Source: JBEVEP01 sp040512755
Lineage (GTDB): Bacteria > Pseudomonadota > Alphaproteobacteria > Rhizobiales > Rhizobiaceae
Direction of reading: 5' to 3'
Length of the DNA: 12,728 nt
NCBI GenBank assembly: GCA_040512755.1
Contig: JBEVEP010000291.1
Location: forward strand, 1 to 12,728
The position numbers and the translations under genes were made by a program. Each line of letters begins with the position of its first letter. Within the stretch, counting starts at the first letter, position 1. Of the stretch, positions 1 through 7,120 are shown piece after piece. A model generated the notes under the pieces. It was not told where the DNA came from. It did no database searches and saw only the letters and a program-made list of their open reading frames with translations.

Positions 1-1
1 C

Positions 2-127
2 GAGGAAGACAGCGGCGATGCCGTCTGCCGGGGCGGGATCGGCACTGCTACGATCGACCAGGCCGCCCTCATGCTCCTGTTTTTATCGCGGCTCGCAGAA
101 AAATTCCTCGGCACGGGCGACAGGTGA
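2..127 (+). CDS. C-terminal end of an unidentified protein (5' truncated)
   Basis: Reading frame 2 is open from the window edge to a TGA at 125-127 and gives the last 41 residues of a protein. The stretch begins EEDSGDAVC and ends LAEKFLGTGDR. About 32 of 41 codons end in G or C, which matches the codon use of the real genes here; the other two forward frames do not show this bias as well. The final 20 or so residues (TIDQAALMLL onwards) look like an amphipathic helix. I do not recognise the family. The gene points the same way as the aminopeptidase but is separated from it by 218 bases, so they need not be co-transcribed. The main doubt is that a 41-codon open stretch could be chance in GC-rich DNA. 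Confidence 0.5.
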   Translation, partial: EEDSGDAVCRGGIGTATIDQAALMLLFLSRLAEKFLGTGDR

Positions 128-204
128 GCGCCGGCGTCTTGCCCTTGCACCTTTCAACTGTCCCCGAGAGGGGGTGGCGAAAACAGGCTGCCGGGTCTAT
201 GTGA

Positions 205-258
205 CTTGGAGCGACTCGCCGGAAAGCGAAATCCCGGAATCGGGCGACTTGCTCCAAG
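205..258. other. Long imperfect inverted repeat (hairpin) upstream of the aminopeptidase
   Basis: CTTGGAGC at 205-212 pairs perfectly with GCTCCAAG at 251-258. After a 3x3 internal loop, TCGCC at 216-220 pairs with GGCGA at 243-247. The outer sequence is followed by a loosely T-rich CCTTTGTTTG. It lies between the end of the upstream partial gene (127) and the aminopeptidase start (346). It could be a weak terminator for the upstream gene, a leader structure, or chance pairing in GC-rich DNA. Confidence 0.35.
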
Positions 259-345
259 CCTTTGTTTGTGCATCGGATTCATCCGAAAACCGCTTCGCAC
301 TTTTCGGTCCGATACTGTAGACTTTTCCGGAGGAAGCAATTCACC

Positions 346-1602
346 ATGACAGCTCGCGCCGAAAATGCATCGCCGCCGATCGATCCGGTGAAACTCGACC
401 AGCTCGCCGAAGTGGCTGTCAGAGTTGGGCTTGGGCTTCAAAAGGGACAGGATCTTGTGCTGACGGCGCCCATCGCCGCGCTGCCTTTGGTTCGCAGGAT
501 CACGGAGCATGCATACAAGGCGGGCGCCGGCATCGTCACTGCGCTCTATTCCGATGATGAGACGACGCTGATGCGCTACCGATACGGCCCGGACCTCAGT
601 TTCGACCGCGCCGAAGGCTGGCTCTACGACGGCATGGCCAAGGCCTTTTCCAACGGTGCAGCCCGACTTGCCGTGCGCGGCGACAACCCCATGCTCCTTT
701 CCGGAGAAGACCCGGCGAAAGTCGGCCGCGCCAACCGCGCCAATTCGATTGCTTACCGTCCGGCGCTCGAGAAAATCACCGGATTCGACACCAACTGGAA
801 CATAGTCGCCTATCCGACGCCCGCCTGGGCAAGGCAGGTGTTTCCAAACGACGATGAAAACACTGCCGTCGCAAAACTGGCGGAAGCGATTTTTGCCGCA
901 TCCCGGGTGGGCACGGGCGATCCGGTTGCAGCCTGGAGTGCCCACAACGCCGCCTTGAACCGACGGACAGCGTGGCTTAACGACCGGGCGTTCCATGCTC
1001 TCCATTTCAAGGGCCCGGGCACCGATCTGACGGTCGGACTTGCCGATGATCACAAGTGGAACGGCGGAGCCGAGACAGCGAAAAACGGGATCGTCTGCAA
1101 CCCGAACATTCCGACCGAGGAAGTGTTCACGACGCCGCATGCATGGCGTGTCGACGGGCGGGTGACGAGCACCAAGCCCCTGTCCTATCAGGGCACGCTG
1201 ATCGATGGGATTTCGGTCCGCTTCGAAGGCGGCCGCATCGTGGACGCCAAGGCCACACGCGGCGAGGAAGTGCTGAACAAGGTTCTCGACACGGACGACG
1301 GCGCGCGCCGCCTCGGCGAAGTCGCGCTCGTGCCGCACTCCTCACCGATCGCCCAGAGCGGACTCCTGTTCTTCAACACGCTCTTCGACGAGAACGCAGC
1401 TTCTCACATCGCGCTCGGGCAGTGTTACGCTTCATGCTTTGTCGGCGGAGGCTCGCTCAGCCCGGACCAGATCGCCGCGAAAGGCGGAAACAAGAGCCTT
1501 ATCCATATCGACTGGATGATCGGTTCGGGAGAGATCGATATCGATGGCGTGAACAAGGACGGCAGCGTCGTGCCGGTTATTCGGCGAGGCGAATGGGCGT
1601 AG
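346..1602 (+). CDS. M29 family metallo-aminopeptidase (AmpS/AmpT/PepS-like)
   Basis: This is a cytoplasmic dinuclear-metal aminopeptidase of 418 residues that removes N-terminal amino acids from peptides; about 410 residues is usual for the family. The N-terminal domain (about residues 10-220) carries the typical opening LDQLAEVAVRVGLGLQKGQ. The metal and catalytic residues known for family M29 are all present with the family's spacing: Glu259 (in PTEEVFTTP), Glu325 (GEVALVP), His354 and Tyr361 (SHIALGQCY), and His387 and Asp389 (IHIDWMIG). The ATG at 346 is preferred because GGAGGAAG at 329-336 sits 9 bases upstream; the frame is open further up to a TTG at 262, but those 28 residues are basic and unlike the family. 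No signal peptide is seen. It converges on the YffB gene. Substrate specificity cannot be read from the sequence. Confidence 0.95.
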   Translation: MTARAENASPPIDPVKLDQLAEVAVRVGLGLQKGQDLVLTAPIAALPLVRRITEHAYKAGAGIVTALYSDDETTLMRYRYGPDLSFDRAEGWLYDGMAKAFSNGAARLAVRGDNPMLLSGEDPAKVGRANRANSIAYRPALEKITGFDTNWNIVAYPTPAWARQVFPNDDENTAVAKLAEAIFAASRVGTGDPVAAWSAHNAALNRRTAWLNDRAFHALHFKGPGTDLTVGLADDHKWNGGAETAKNGIVCNPNIPTEEVFTTPHAWRVDGRVTSTKPLSYQGTLIDGISVRFEGGRIVDAKATRGEEVLNKVLDTDDGARRLGEVALVPHSSPIAQSGLLFFNTLFDENAASHIALGQCYASCFVGGGSLSPDQIAAKGGNKSLIHIDWMIGSGEIDIDGVNKDGSVVPVIRRGEWA

Positions 1603-1625
1603 CCGATCGAAGCGAATCAGCGTCC

Positions 1626-1659
1626 CGAGGCGCGCTTTGATCGTTCGGAGTGCGCCTCG
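1626..1659. terminator. Possible bidirectional terminator hairpin between converging genes
   Basis: CGAGGCGC at 1626-1633 pairs perfectly with GCGCCTCG at 1652-1659, leaving an 18-base loop. It sits in the 78-base gap between the aminopeptidase stop and the stop of the converging YffB gene, where a shared terminator would be expected. There is no T-tract on either side and the loop is long, so this is a weak candidate for intrinsic termination. Confidence 0.35.
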
Positions 1660-1680
1660 CAACTCGCAAACGTTGCTGCC

Positions 1681-2037
1681 TCACTCAGAGCCGGTGGTCA
1701 TCCTTTCATAGCGGTCCTGCTTGAAGCCGACCGCCAGCCGGCCTTCCGCATCGAGCACCGGCCGCTTGATCATGGATGGCTGTGCAAGCATCAGCGCCAG
1801 CGCTTTCTGCTCATCGAGGTTTTGCTTGTCGGCCTCGGGCAGTCCGCGGAACGTTGTCGACGCACGATTGAGCAATGTTTCCCAACCCAGGGTTTCGCTC
1901 CAGGAGCGCAGAAGACGCGGATCGAGACCGTCAACCCGATAGTCGTGGAACGTATAGGCCAGTCCACAGCGGTCCAGCCACGCACGTGCTTTCTTGACGG
2001 TGTCGCAGTTCTTGATGCCGTAGAGTGTGATGTTCAA
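1681..2037 (-). CDS. YffB/Spx-like ArsC-family protein
   Basis: This is a 118-residue thioredoxin-fold protein of the ArsC/Spx superfamily, closest in pattern to E. coli YffB: TLYGIKNCDTVKKARAWL at the N-terminus, FHDYRVDGLD near residue 30, LGWETLLN, and the late motif IKRPVLD. Cys11 in KNCDT is the conserved N-terminal cysteine. There is no CXXC pair, and true arsenate reductase activity is unproven for this subgroup, so calls of 'arsenate reductase' should be treated with care. I place the start at a TTG (2037) because GAGGG lies 7 bases upstream and homologues begin at this point. An in-frame ATG at 2070 would add 11 residues (MRSILRSEGLR) with no clear ribosome site. It is divergent from guaA and convergent with the aminopeptidase. 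Confidence 0.9.
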   Translation of the reverse strand: MNITLYGIKNCDTVKKARAWLDRCGLAYTFHDYRVDGLDPRLLRSWSETLGWETLLNRASTTFRGLPEADKQNLDEQKALALMLAQPSMIKRPVLDAEGRLAVGFKQDRYERMTTGSE

Positions 2038-2241
2038 TCGCAAACCCTCGCTTCGGAGTATCGATCTCATCTGAGAACCCGCAACACCCCAAACCGAAGC
2101 CTCTTGTCAAGAACCAACCGGTCAAAGAGACTCGGTCAGGGCTGACGGCACGCGACGCCGCAGGCCGCTCGCCCGAGCGAAATTCGCGTCGCGCCCCAGG
2201 CAGCCATTGCGCCGACTCGTTTCTTTCTTTAAACGCCCGCC

Positions 2242-3816
2242 ATGAAAAACTCCCCCAACCCTGACACCGTTCTGATCGTTGACTTCGGCAGCCAGGTTAC
2301 GCAGCTGATCGCCCGGCGCGTCCGAGAAGCTGGCGTCTTTTCCGAGATCGTTCCCTTCCAATCCGCGGACGAAGGCTTTCGCAGAATCAAGCCGAAGGCT
2401 GTTATCCTCTCCGGCAGTCCGCATTCCACGGTCGACATCGGCAGCCCGCGTGCCCCCGATGCGATCTTCGAGGCAGGTATTCCCGTTCTAGGCATCTGCT
2501 ACGGCGAACAGACCATGTGCGCTCAGCTCGGCGGCAAGGTCGAGGCCGGCCACCATCGCGAATTTGGCCGGGCGTTTCTCGAAATCCAGGAAGAGAACCC
2601 TCTGTTCAATGGCGTCTGGGCCAAAGGCACGCGCCACCAGGTCTGGATGAGCCACGGTGATAGAGTCACTGCAATCCCTGAGGGCTTCAGGGTTGTCGGC
2701 ACGTCGCCGGGCGCGCCTTTCGCCGCGATTGCCGATGAGAAGCGGCGCTTCTATGCCGTGCAATTCCACCCCGAGGTGGTGCACACGCCCGACGGCGCGA
2801 AATTGCTGGCAAATTTCGTCCACAACATCGCCGGCATCAAGGGCGACTGGACGATGCGGGCCTATCGCGACCATGCGATTGAAGCGATTCGGAAACAGGT
2901 CGGCGACGGCAGGGTGATTTGTGCCCTTTCGGGCGGAGTGGACTCTTCGGTGGCCGCTGTCCTGATACACGAAGCGATCGGCGAGCGCCTCACCTGCATT
3001 TTTGTCGACCACGGCCTGATGCGGAAGAACGAGGCGGCGGAAGTCGCCGCAATGTTCCGCGAACACTACAATATTCCGCTGGTCCATGTGAAAGCTGCCG
3101 ACATGTTCATCGGCGCGCTGGAGGGCGAGGGCGATCCGGAGCGGAAGCGCAAGACGATCGGGCGGCTCTTCATCGAAGTGTTCGAGGAAGAGGCGAAGAA
3201 GCTAGCCCGGGAGGGCAAGGCGCCGGATTTCCTGGCGCAGGGCACACTCTACCCGGACGTGATCGAGAGCGTTTCCTTCACCGGCGGACCGTCGGTGACG
3301 ATCAAATCTCACCACAATGTCGGCGGCCTGCCCGAACGCATGAACATGAAGCTGGTGGAGCCGTTGCGCGAGCTCTTCAAGGACGAGGTGCGGGCGCTCG
3401 GCAGGGAACTCGGTCTTCCCGAGAGTTTCATCGGGCGGCATCCATTCCCGGGACCGGGTCTTGCTATCCGCTGTCCGGGGGGCATTACGCGCGAAAAGCT
3501 CGAAATCCTGCGCGAGGCCGACGCCATTTATCTGGATGAAATCAGGAAGGCCGGGCTCTACGACGCCATATGGCAGGCCTTCGCCGTTTTGTTGCCGGTG
3601 CAGACCGTTGGCGTCATGGGCGACGGACGTACCTACGAATTCGTCTGCGCGCTGCGCGCGGTCACATCGATCGACGGCATGACCGCGGATTTTTACCACT
3701 ACGACATGGAGTTCCTTGGCCGCGCCGCCACGCGTATCATCAATGAGGTGAAGGGCATCAACCGTGTCGTCTACGATGTGACGAGCAAGCCGCCCGGCAC
3801 GATCGAGTGGGAATGA
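2242..3816 (+). CDS. guaA: GMP synthase (glutamine-hydrolysing)
   Basis: GuaA aminates XMP to GMP using glutamine and ATP, the last step of guanine nucleotide synthesis in the cytoplasm. The 524 residues match the usual length. The N-terminal class I glutamine amidotransferase domain (about 9-200) has the nucleophile Cys86 in GICYGEQ and the partners His176 and Glu178 in FHPEVVH. The ATP-pyrophosphatase domain follows, with the P-loop SGGVDSS at 230-236. The C-terminal dimerisation domain ends in the family signature KPPGTIEWE. The ATG at 2242 gives the expected N-terminus, but the bases before it (TTTCTTTCTTTAAACGCC) hold no clear ribosome binding site. No riboswitch or obvious operator was seen in the 204-base gap to the divergent YffB gene. 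It ends only 9 bases from the stop of the converging membrane-protein gene. guaB, the preceding step, lies about 5 kb downstream. Confidence 0.98.
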   Translation: MKNSPNPDTVLIVDFGSQVTQLIARRVREAGVFSEIVPFQSADEGFRRIKPKAVILSGSPHSTVDIGSPRAPDAIFEAGIPVLGICYGEQTMCAQLGGKVEAGHHREFGRAFLEIQEENPLFNGVWAKGTRHQVWMSHGDRVTAIPEGFRVVGTSPGAPFAAIADEKRRFYAVQFHPEVVHTPDGAKLLANFVHNIAGIKGDWTMRAYRDHAIEAIRKQVGDGRVICALSGGVDSSVAAVLIHEAIGERLTCIFVDHGLMRKNEAAEVAAMFREHYNIPLVHVKAADMFIGALEGEGDPERKRKTIGRLFIEVFEEEAKKLAREGKAPDFLAQGTLYPDVIESVSFTGGPSVTIKSHHNVGGLPERMNMKLVEPLRELFKDEVRALGRELGLPESFIGRHPFPGPGLAIRCPGGITREKLEILREADAIYLDEIRKAGLYDAIWQAFAVLLPVQTVGVMGDGRTYEFVCALRAVTSIDGMTADFYHYDMEFLGRAATRIINEVKGINRVVYDVTSKPPGTIEWE

Positions 3817-3825
3817 TCATTGCCC

Positions 3826-4788
3826 TCAGGGCCAACTGGAGTCCGGCGGCAACGGGCGCGACCATTGCCGTGCGAACTGGGATCGTTCGAAGACCAGCAC
3901 GATGACCAGCGCAATGACGAGCGGGATGATCAGATAGAACAGCCGGAAGACGAGCAGCGCTGATAGCACTGCAGCGGGGTCCATTTCGGAAAGCCCCGAA
4001 AGAAACACGATCTCGAGCACGCCAAGCCCGCCCGGAGCATGGGAAATCTGCGCGACCGAGAATGAGGCGATAAAAACGCCGAGCACGGCAATGAAGCCGG
4101 GATTTCCTGCCTCCGGCAGGGCGAAATAAATGGTCGCCGCAGCGCCAAGCAACTCGATCGGACCAATAATCAACTGTCTGAGAACAATGCGGGGTTTCGG
4201 GTAGTGAATGTCGAGACCCCGGATGTGCAATGGCTTCAGGTGCAGCCAGCTTCCGAACGCGTAAAGCGCCACAAGCCCGAGCATCGTGAGGCCGATTGCC
4301 AGCGCGACGATTGTCGGCACGCCTTCGAAATATCGGCCGAGCACCCAAGGCTGCATGACCAGCACGACGCCAGCCACCGCCACTGTTGCCAGGATGAAGG
4401 TGAACCAACAGACGGCGACCAGGATCCCGACATCGGCGGCAGTCAAGCCCTTTGAACCGTAGGCGCGATAACGGATGACTGCCCCGGAAAGGACTGAACC
4501 GCCAATGTTGTGAGAAAGCGCATAGGTGGTGAAGGAACAGAGCGAGATGAACAGCCAGTGCACCTTCTTGCCGATATGCAGCAGAGCAATGTGGTCATAT
4601 CCGGCGAGCGCGGCGTAGGCGACGATCGAGCCTAGCGCAGAGAGCAGCCATTGATGAAGCGGGATAGCGGCCAGCCCGTCACCGACATCGTCAAGCGAAA
4701 TTCCGCGCAACTCCTCGTAGAGCAGCCATACGGACAAGGCTACTGCGGCAAGACCGATGGCCGGCCAGATATAGTCCTTCCATTTCAT
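3826..4788 (-). CDS. YbhN/UPF0104 family membrane protein (LPG synthase TM-domain/flippase-like)
   Basis: This is a 320-residue inner-membrane protein with about eight hydrophobic segments, near residues 8-25, 47-68, 78-95, 121-147, 158-182, 205-225, 230-250 and 275-300. The motifs SHNIGGSVLSGAVIRYR (92-108) and SHAPGGLGVLEIVFL (249-263) are hallmarks of the UPF0104 family, which shares its fold with the membrane half of MprF (lysylphosphatidylglycerol synthase). The soluble aminoacyl-transferase domain of MprF is absent, so lipid aminoacylation is not expected. By analogy the family is discussed as handling or flipping lipids, but the substrate is unknown. The ATG at 4788 starts directly before the first membrane segment; the ribosome site is weak, with GGAG at about 13 bases. 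It is divergent from the Ppx/GppA gene and convergent with guaA. Confidence 0.88.
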   Translation of the reverse strand: MKWKDYIWPAIGLAAVALSVWLLYEELRGISLDDVGDGLAAIPLHQWLLSALGSIVAYAALAGYDHIALLHIGKKVHWLFISLCSFTTYALSHNIGGSVLSGAVIRYRAYGSKGLTAADVGILVAVCWFTFILATVAVAGVVLVMQPWVLGRYFEGVPTIVALAIGLTMLGLVALYAFGSWLHLKPLHIRGLDIHYPKPRIVLRQLIIGPIELLGAAATIYFALPEAGNPGFIAVLGVFIASFSVAQISHAPGGLGVLEIVFLSGLSEMDPAAVLSALLVFRLFYLIIPLVIALVIVLVFERSQFARQWSRPLPPDSSWP

Positions 4789-5037
4789 GCCGTAAGGGTC
4801 GCTCCGCCGCCCGGGTGATCAGTTCAACAGCGTCGTCGGAAGCTGTGCTGATGGATGATAGAACCGCTTTCTTCGCTGGCAAGCAATTCCGACCTCATTC
4901 GCTGTGACGAAGAGCAGCACGCTCAGAAAAATCAGGGGGTTGTGATTGCAGCGGGCCCTGCTACTGTGACGTCAACGAAGAATGAAAGCGCATGCAGCGT
5001 CCGTTCCGGTTCGCGCGGCGCCAAAAGGAAAACGCAA
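4789..5037. other. Divergent intergenic region, nothing specific recognised
   Basis: This 249-base gap separates the YbhN-like gene (-) from the Ppx/GppA gene (+) and must hold the promoters for both. I found no convincing -35/-10 pair, operator or RNA structure beyond 4-5 bp stems. The frame of the phosphatase stays open through most of it (back to an ATG at 4855), so part of it would be coding if that start is used. Confidence 0.4.
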
Positions 5038-6396
5038 GTGGAAGACCCCGATTCCGGCGTGCTTGCGCCGGGTGCAGGGACGTCTGGGGACTTCGCTTCC
5101 GACGGGAGACGAGGTCCGTCGGCCGGTTGGGTTTCGGACCATCCAGTGGAAACACGGTCCGGCAACGGACAGGCGCCAGACGCGACGCGGCACGACAAGC
5201 CGAAATCGAGAAAACGCCGCAAACGCCGACGCGGGCGAAAGGTGTTCGCGCGCGATTCCGTATCGAACGTGCCGTCCGCGAAACCGGATGTCCCGCTATC
5301 AGCGAACGGCTCACCCTCCGCGCAACAGCCCACCAATCCGAACGCGCAGCAGATAGGAGCGACGCCTCGTCGCGCACCCGCGCAGGATCTGCCTGTGTTT
5401 GCCGCCCTCGATCTCGGCACGAACAATTGCCGGCTGCTTGTAGCCATACCCGGCCGTCCCGGTCAGTTCCGGGTCATCGACGCCTTTTCGCGCATCGTGC
5501 GGCTTGGAGAAGGACTAGCGGCAAGCGGGCGGCTCGGAGATGCCGCCATGGACCGGGCGATCGAAGCCCTCAAGGTTTGCGCCGACAAGCTTCGCCTACG
5601 CTCCGTGCGCCGCTCCCGTTTGATCGCGACGGAGGCCTGCCGTTCGGCGGTGAACGGCGCGGAGTTTCTGTCTCGCGTCAAGGCGGAAACGGGACTGTCG
5701 CTCGAGGTCATCGACCGCCGCACCGAGGCGCGGCTGGCGGTTTCCGGCTGCGGTTCGCTTGTCGAACGGGATACTGACGGTATCGTTCTGTTCGATATTG
5801 GTGGCGGCTCTTCCGAGATCGCGCTGGTTGACGTTTCGCGTCAGCGTACGCCCAGGCTCGCTAATCACATTGTTTCCTGGACATCGCTCCCCGTCGGCGT
5901 GGTTTCGCTGGCCGAGCGCTTCGGCGGGCGGAATGTAACGCGCCAGGTCTTCAAGGCGATGGTCGATGAAGTGACGGGTCTGCTCGGCGTATTCGAAGGG
6001 CGCGACCGCCTGAAGCATTTGGCTACCGGTCCGCGTTTTCACCTGCTCGGAACTTCCGGCACAGTGACCACACTTGCAGGCGTCCATCTCGGCCTCGAAC
6101 GGTACGACCGCCGCCGGGTCGACGGATTGTGGATGGACGGGCCGAATGTCGATTTGATGATCGAAAAGCTGCTCGACTGGGACTTTCAGGCACGCGTCGA
6201 CAATCCCTGCATTGGGGCGGATCGGGCGGATCTGGTGCTCGCTGGCTGCGCTATTCTCGAAGCGATCCGCAGTGTTTGGCCATCAGACCGGCTGCGTGTG
6301 GCAGATCGCGGGCTGCGCGAAGGAATTCTCAGTGAATTGATGGCCGATGAAGGAGTTTGGCGCCGAAATTGGCGTCCGGGTTCAGCGCGGCAATGA
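5038..6396 (+). CDS. Ppx/GppA family phosphatase with basic N-terminal extension
   Basis: This belongs to the exopolyphosphatase/guanosine pentaphosphate phosphohydrolase family, which hydrolyses terminal phosphate of polyphosphate and/or pppGpp; the sequence does not tell which. The ASKHA-type catalytic domain begins near residue 119: phosphate-1 loop ALDLGTNNCR (123-132), then ATEACRSAVN, the probable catalytic Glu in RTEARLAVSG, phosphate-2 loop FDIGGGSSE, and GTSGTVTTLAG. The domain ends at the C-terminus, without the extra HD-like domains of long Ppx enzymes. Before it lie about 118 low-complexity residues with the cluster KSRKRRKRRRGRK (56-68). I chose the GTG at 5038 because AAGGA lies about 8 bases upstream; an in-frame ATG at 4855 would add 61 residues but has no ribosome site. 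The stop overlaps the rlmE start as ATGA, indicating translational coupling. Confidence 0.92.
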   Translation: MEDPDSGVLAPGAGTSGDFASDGRRGPSAGWVSDHPVETRSGNGQAPDATRHDKPKSRKRRKRRRGRKVFARDSVSNVPSAKPDVPLSANGSPSAQQPTNPNAQQIGATPRRAPAQDLPVFAALDLGTNNCRLLVAIPGRPGQFRVIDAFSRIVRLGEGLAASGRLGDAAMDRAIEALKVCADKLRLRSVRRSRLIATEACRSAVNGAEFLSRVKAETGLSLEVIDRRTEARLAVSGCGSLVERDTDGIVLFDIGGGSSEIALVDVSRQRTPRLANHIVSWTSLPVGVVSLAERFGGRNVTRQVFKAMVDEVTGLLGVFEGRDRLKHLATGPRFHLLGTSGTVTTLAGVHLGLERYDRRRVDGLWMDGPNVDLMIEKLLDWDFQARVDNPCIGADRADLVLAGCAILEAIRSVWPSDRLRVADRGLREGILSELMADEGVWRRNWRPGSARQ

Positions 6397-7094
6397 CAAA
6401 AAAAAACGGCAAACCGGGCTCCTCCGGCACTCGCGTCCTGAAGACGCGAGTGAAGAAAAAGAGCGGCTTGAAGGTTTCCTCACGGCGCTGGCTCGAACGC
6501 CATCTCAATGATCCCTATGTCCAGCGCTCGAAGGCGGAGGGGTATCGATCACGCGCCGCCTACAAGCTGCTTGAGATCGACGACAAGCATCATCTGCTGA
6601 AGCCCGGAATGCGGGTGATTGATTTGGGCGCAGCACCCGGCGGCTGGTGCCAGGTCGCAGCGGCGCGCGTCAAATCCACGGCAGAGAACCCGCATGTCGT
6701 GGGTATCGACTATCTCGGAATGGACGCTGTCCCCGGCGCTGCCGTCCTTGAGATGGACTTCCTCGACGATGCAGCACCCACAAGACTCGTGGATGCCCTG
6801 GGCGGCGACCCGGACATCGTTCTTTCTGACATGGCAGCTCCCACCACGGGGCATCGCCGAACTGACCATCTCAGGACGATGCATCTTTGCGAAGTGGCCG
6901 CCGATTTCGCGATCTCAGTCCTGAAGCCAGGCGGGCACTTCCTCGCCAAGACTTTCCAGGGAGGGACCGAATCCAGTCTGCTTGATCAGTTGAAGAGCAA
7001 CTTCCGATCCGTGCATCACGTGAAGCCACCAGCCTCGCGCGATGAATCAGTCGAACTCTATCTCCTTGCCAAGGATTTCAAGGGACGGACATAG
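6393..7094 (+). CDS. rlmE: 23S rRNA (uridine-2'-O-)-methyltransferase RlmE (FtsJ/RrmJ)
   Basis: RlmE uses S-adenosylmethionine to methylate the 2'-OH of U2552 (E. coli numbering) in the A-loop of 23S rRNA, a late step in 50S assembly. The 233 residues hold the FtsJ Rossmann fold with SAM motif VIDLGAAPGGWCQVA (75-89). The catalytic KDKE tetrad is visible as Lys58 (RAAYKLLEI), Asp146 (VLSDMAAP), Lys186 (LAKTFQGG) and Glu221 (SVELYLLA), with the last three spaced as in E. coli. The N-terminus has a basic tail (KTRVKKKSGLKVSSRRW) longer than in E. coli and likely to help bind RNA. The ATG at 6393 overlaps the phosphatase stop (ATGA); its own ribosome site is weak, as expected under translational coupling. 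An in-frame TTG at 6357 is unlikely because the AGGAG before it is only one base away. Confidence 0.96.
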   Translation: MTKKNGKPGSSGTRVLKTRVKKKSGLKVSSRRWLERHLNDPYVQRSKAEGYRSRAAYKLLEIDDKHHLLKPGMRVIDLGAAPGGWCQVAAARVKSTAENPHVVGIDYLGMDAVPGAAVLEMDFLDDAAPTRLVDALGGDPDIVLSDMAAPTTGHRRTDHLRTMHLCEVAADFAISVLKPGGHFLAKTFQGGTESSLLDQLKSNFRSVHHVKPPASRDESVELYLLAKDFKGRT

Positions 7095-7108
7095 CCGCCT
7101 CTGGCGGC
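7094..7108. terminator. Short GC hairpin between rlmE and the converging MFS gene
   Basis: GCCGCC at 7094-7099 pairs with GGCGGC at 7103-7108 around a TCT loop, starting at the last base of the rlmE stop codon and followed by GATTT. It fills half of the 26-base gap before the stop of the converging transporter gene. It is a plausible but weak terminator, because the T-run on the + strand is only three bases and there is none on the other side. Confidence 0.45.
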
Positions 7109-7120
7109 GATTTCCTGACC

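Noticed and set aside
154..1338. 394-codon minus-strand open frame antisense to the aminopeptidase
   Set aside because: No family resemblance, atypical composition, and it lies opposite a gene with all catalytic residues intact.
2038..2241. Riboswitch or purine operator upstream of guaA
   Set aside because: Only a 5-bp palindrome (GTCAG-GG-CTGAC, 2135-2146) and a 7-bp pairing with a long loop (2050-2056 with 2094-2100) were found; neither resembles a known purine riboswitch or operator.
4691..4882. 62-residue minus-strand open frame overlapping the start of the YbhN-like gene
   Set aside because: It is in a different frame from the membrane protein, has no recognisable motif, and cannot be explained as a frameshifted N-terminus because the YbhN-like start is already typical.
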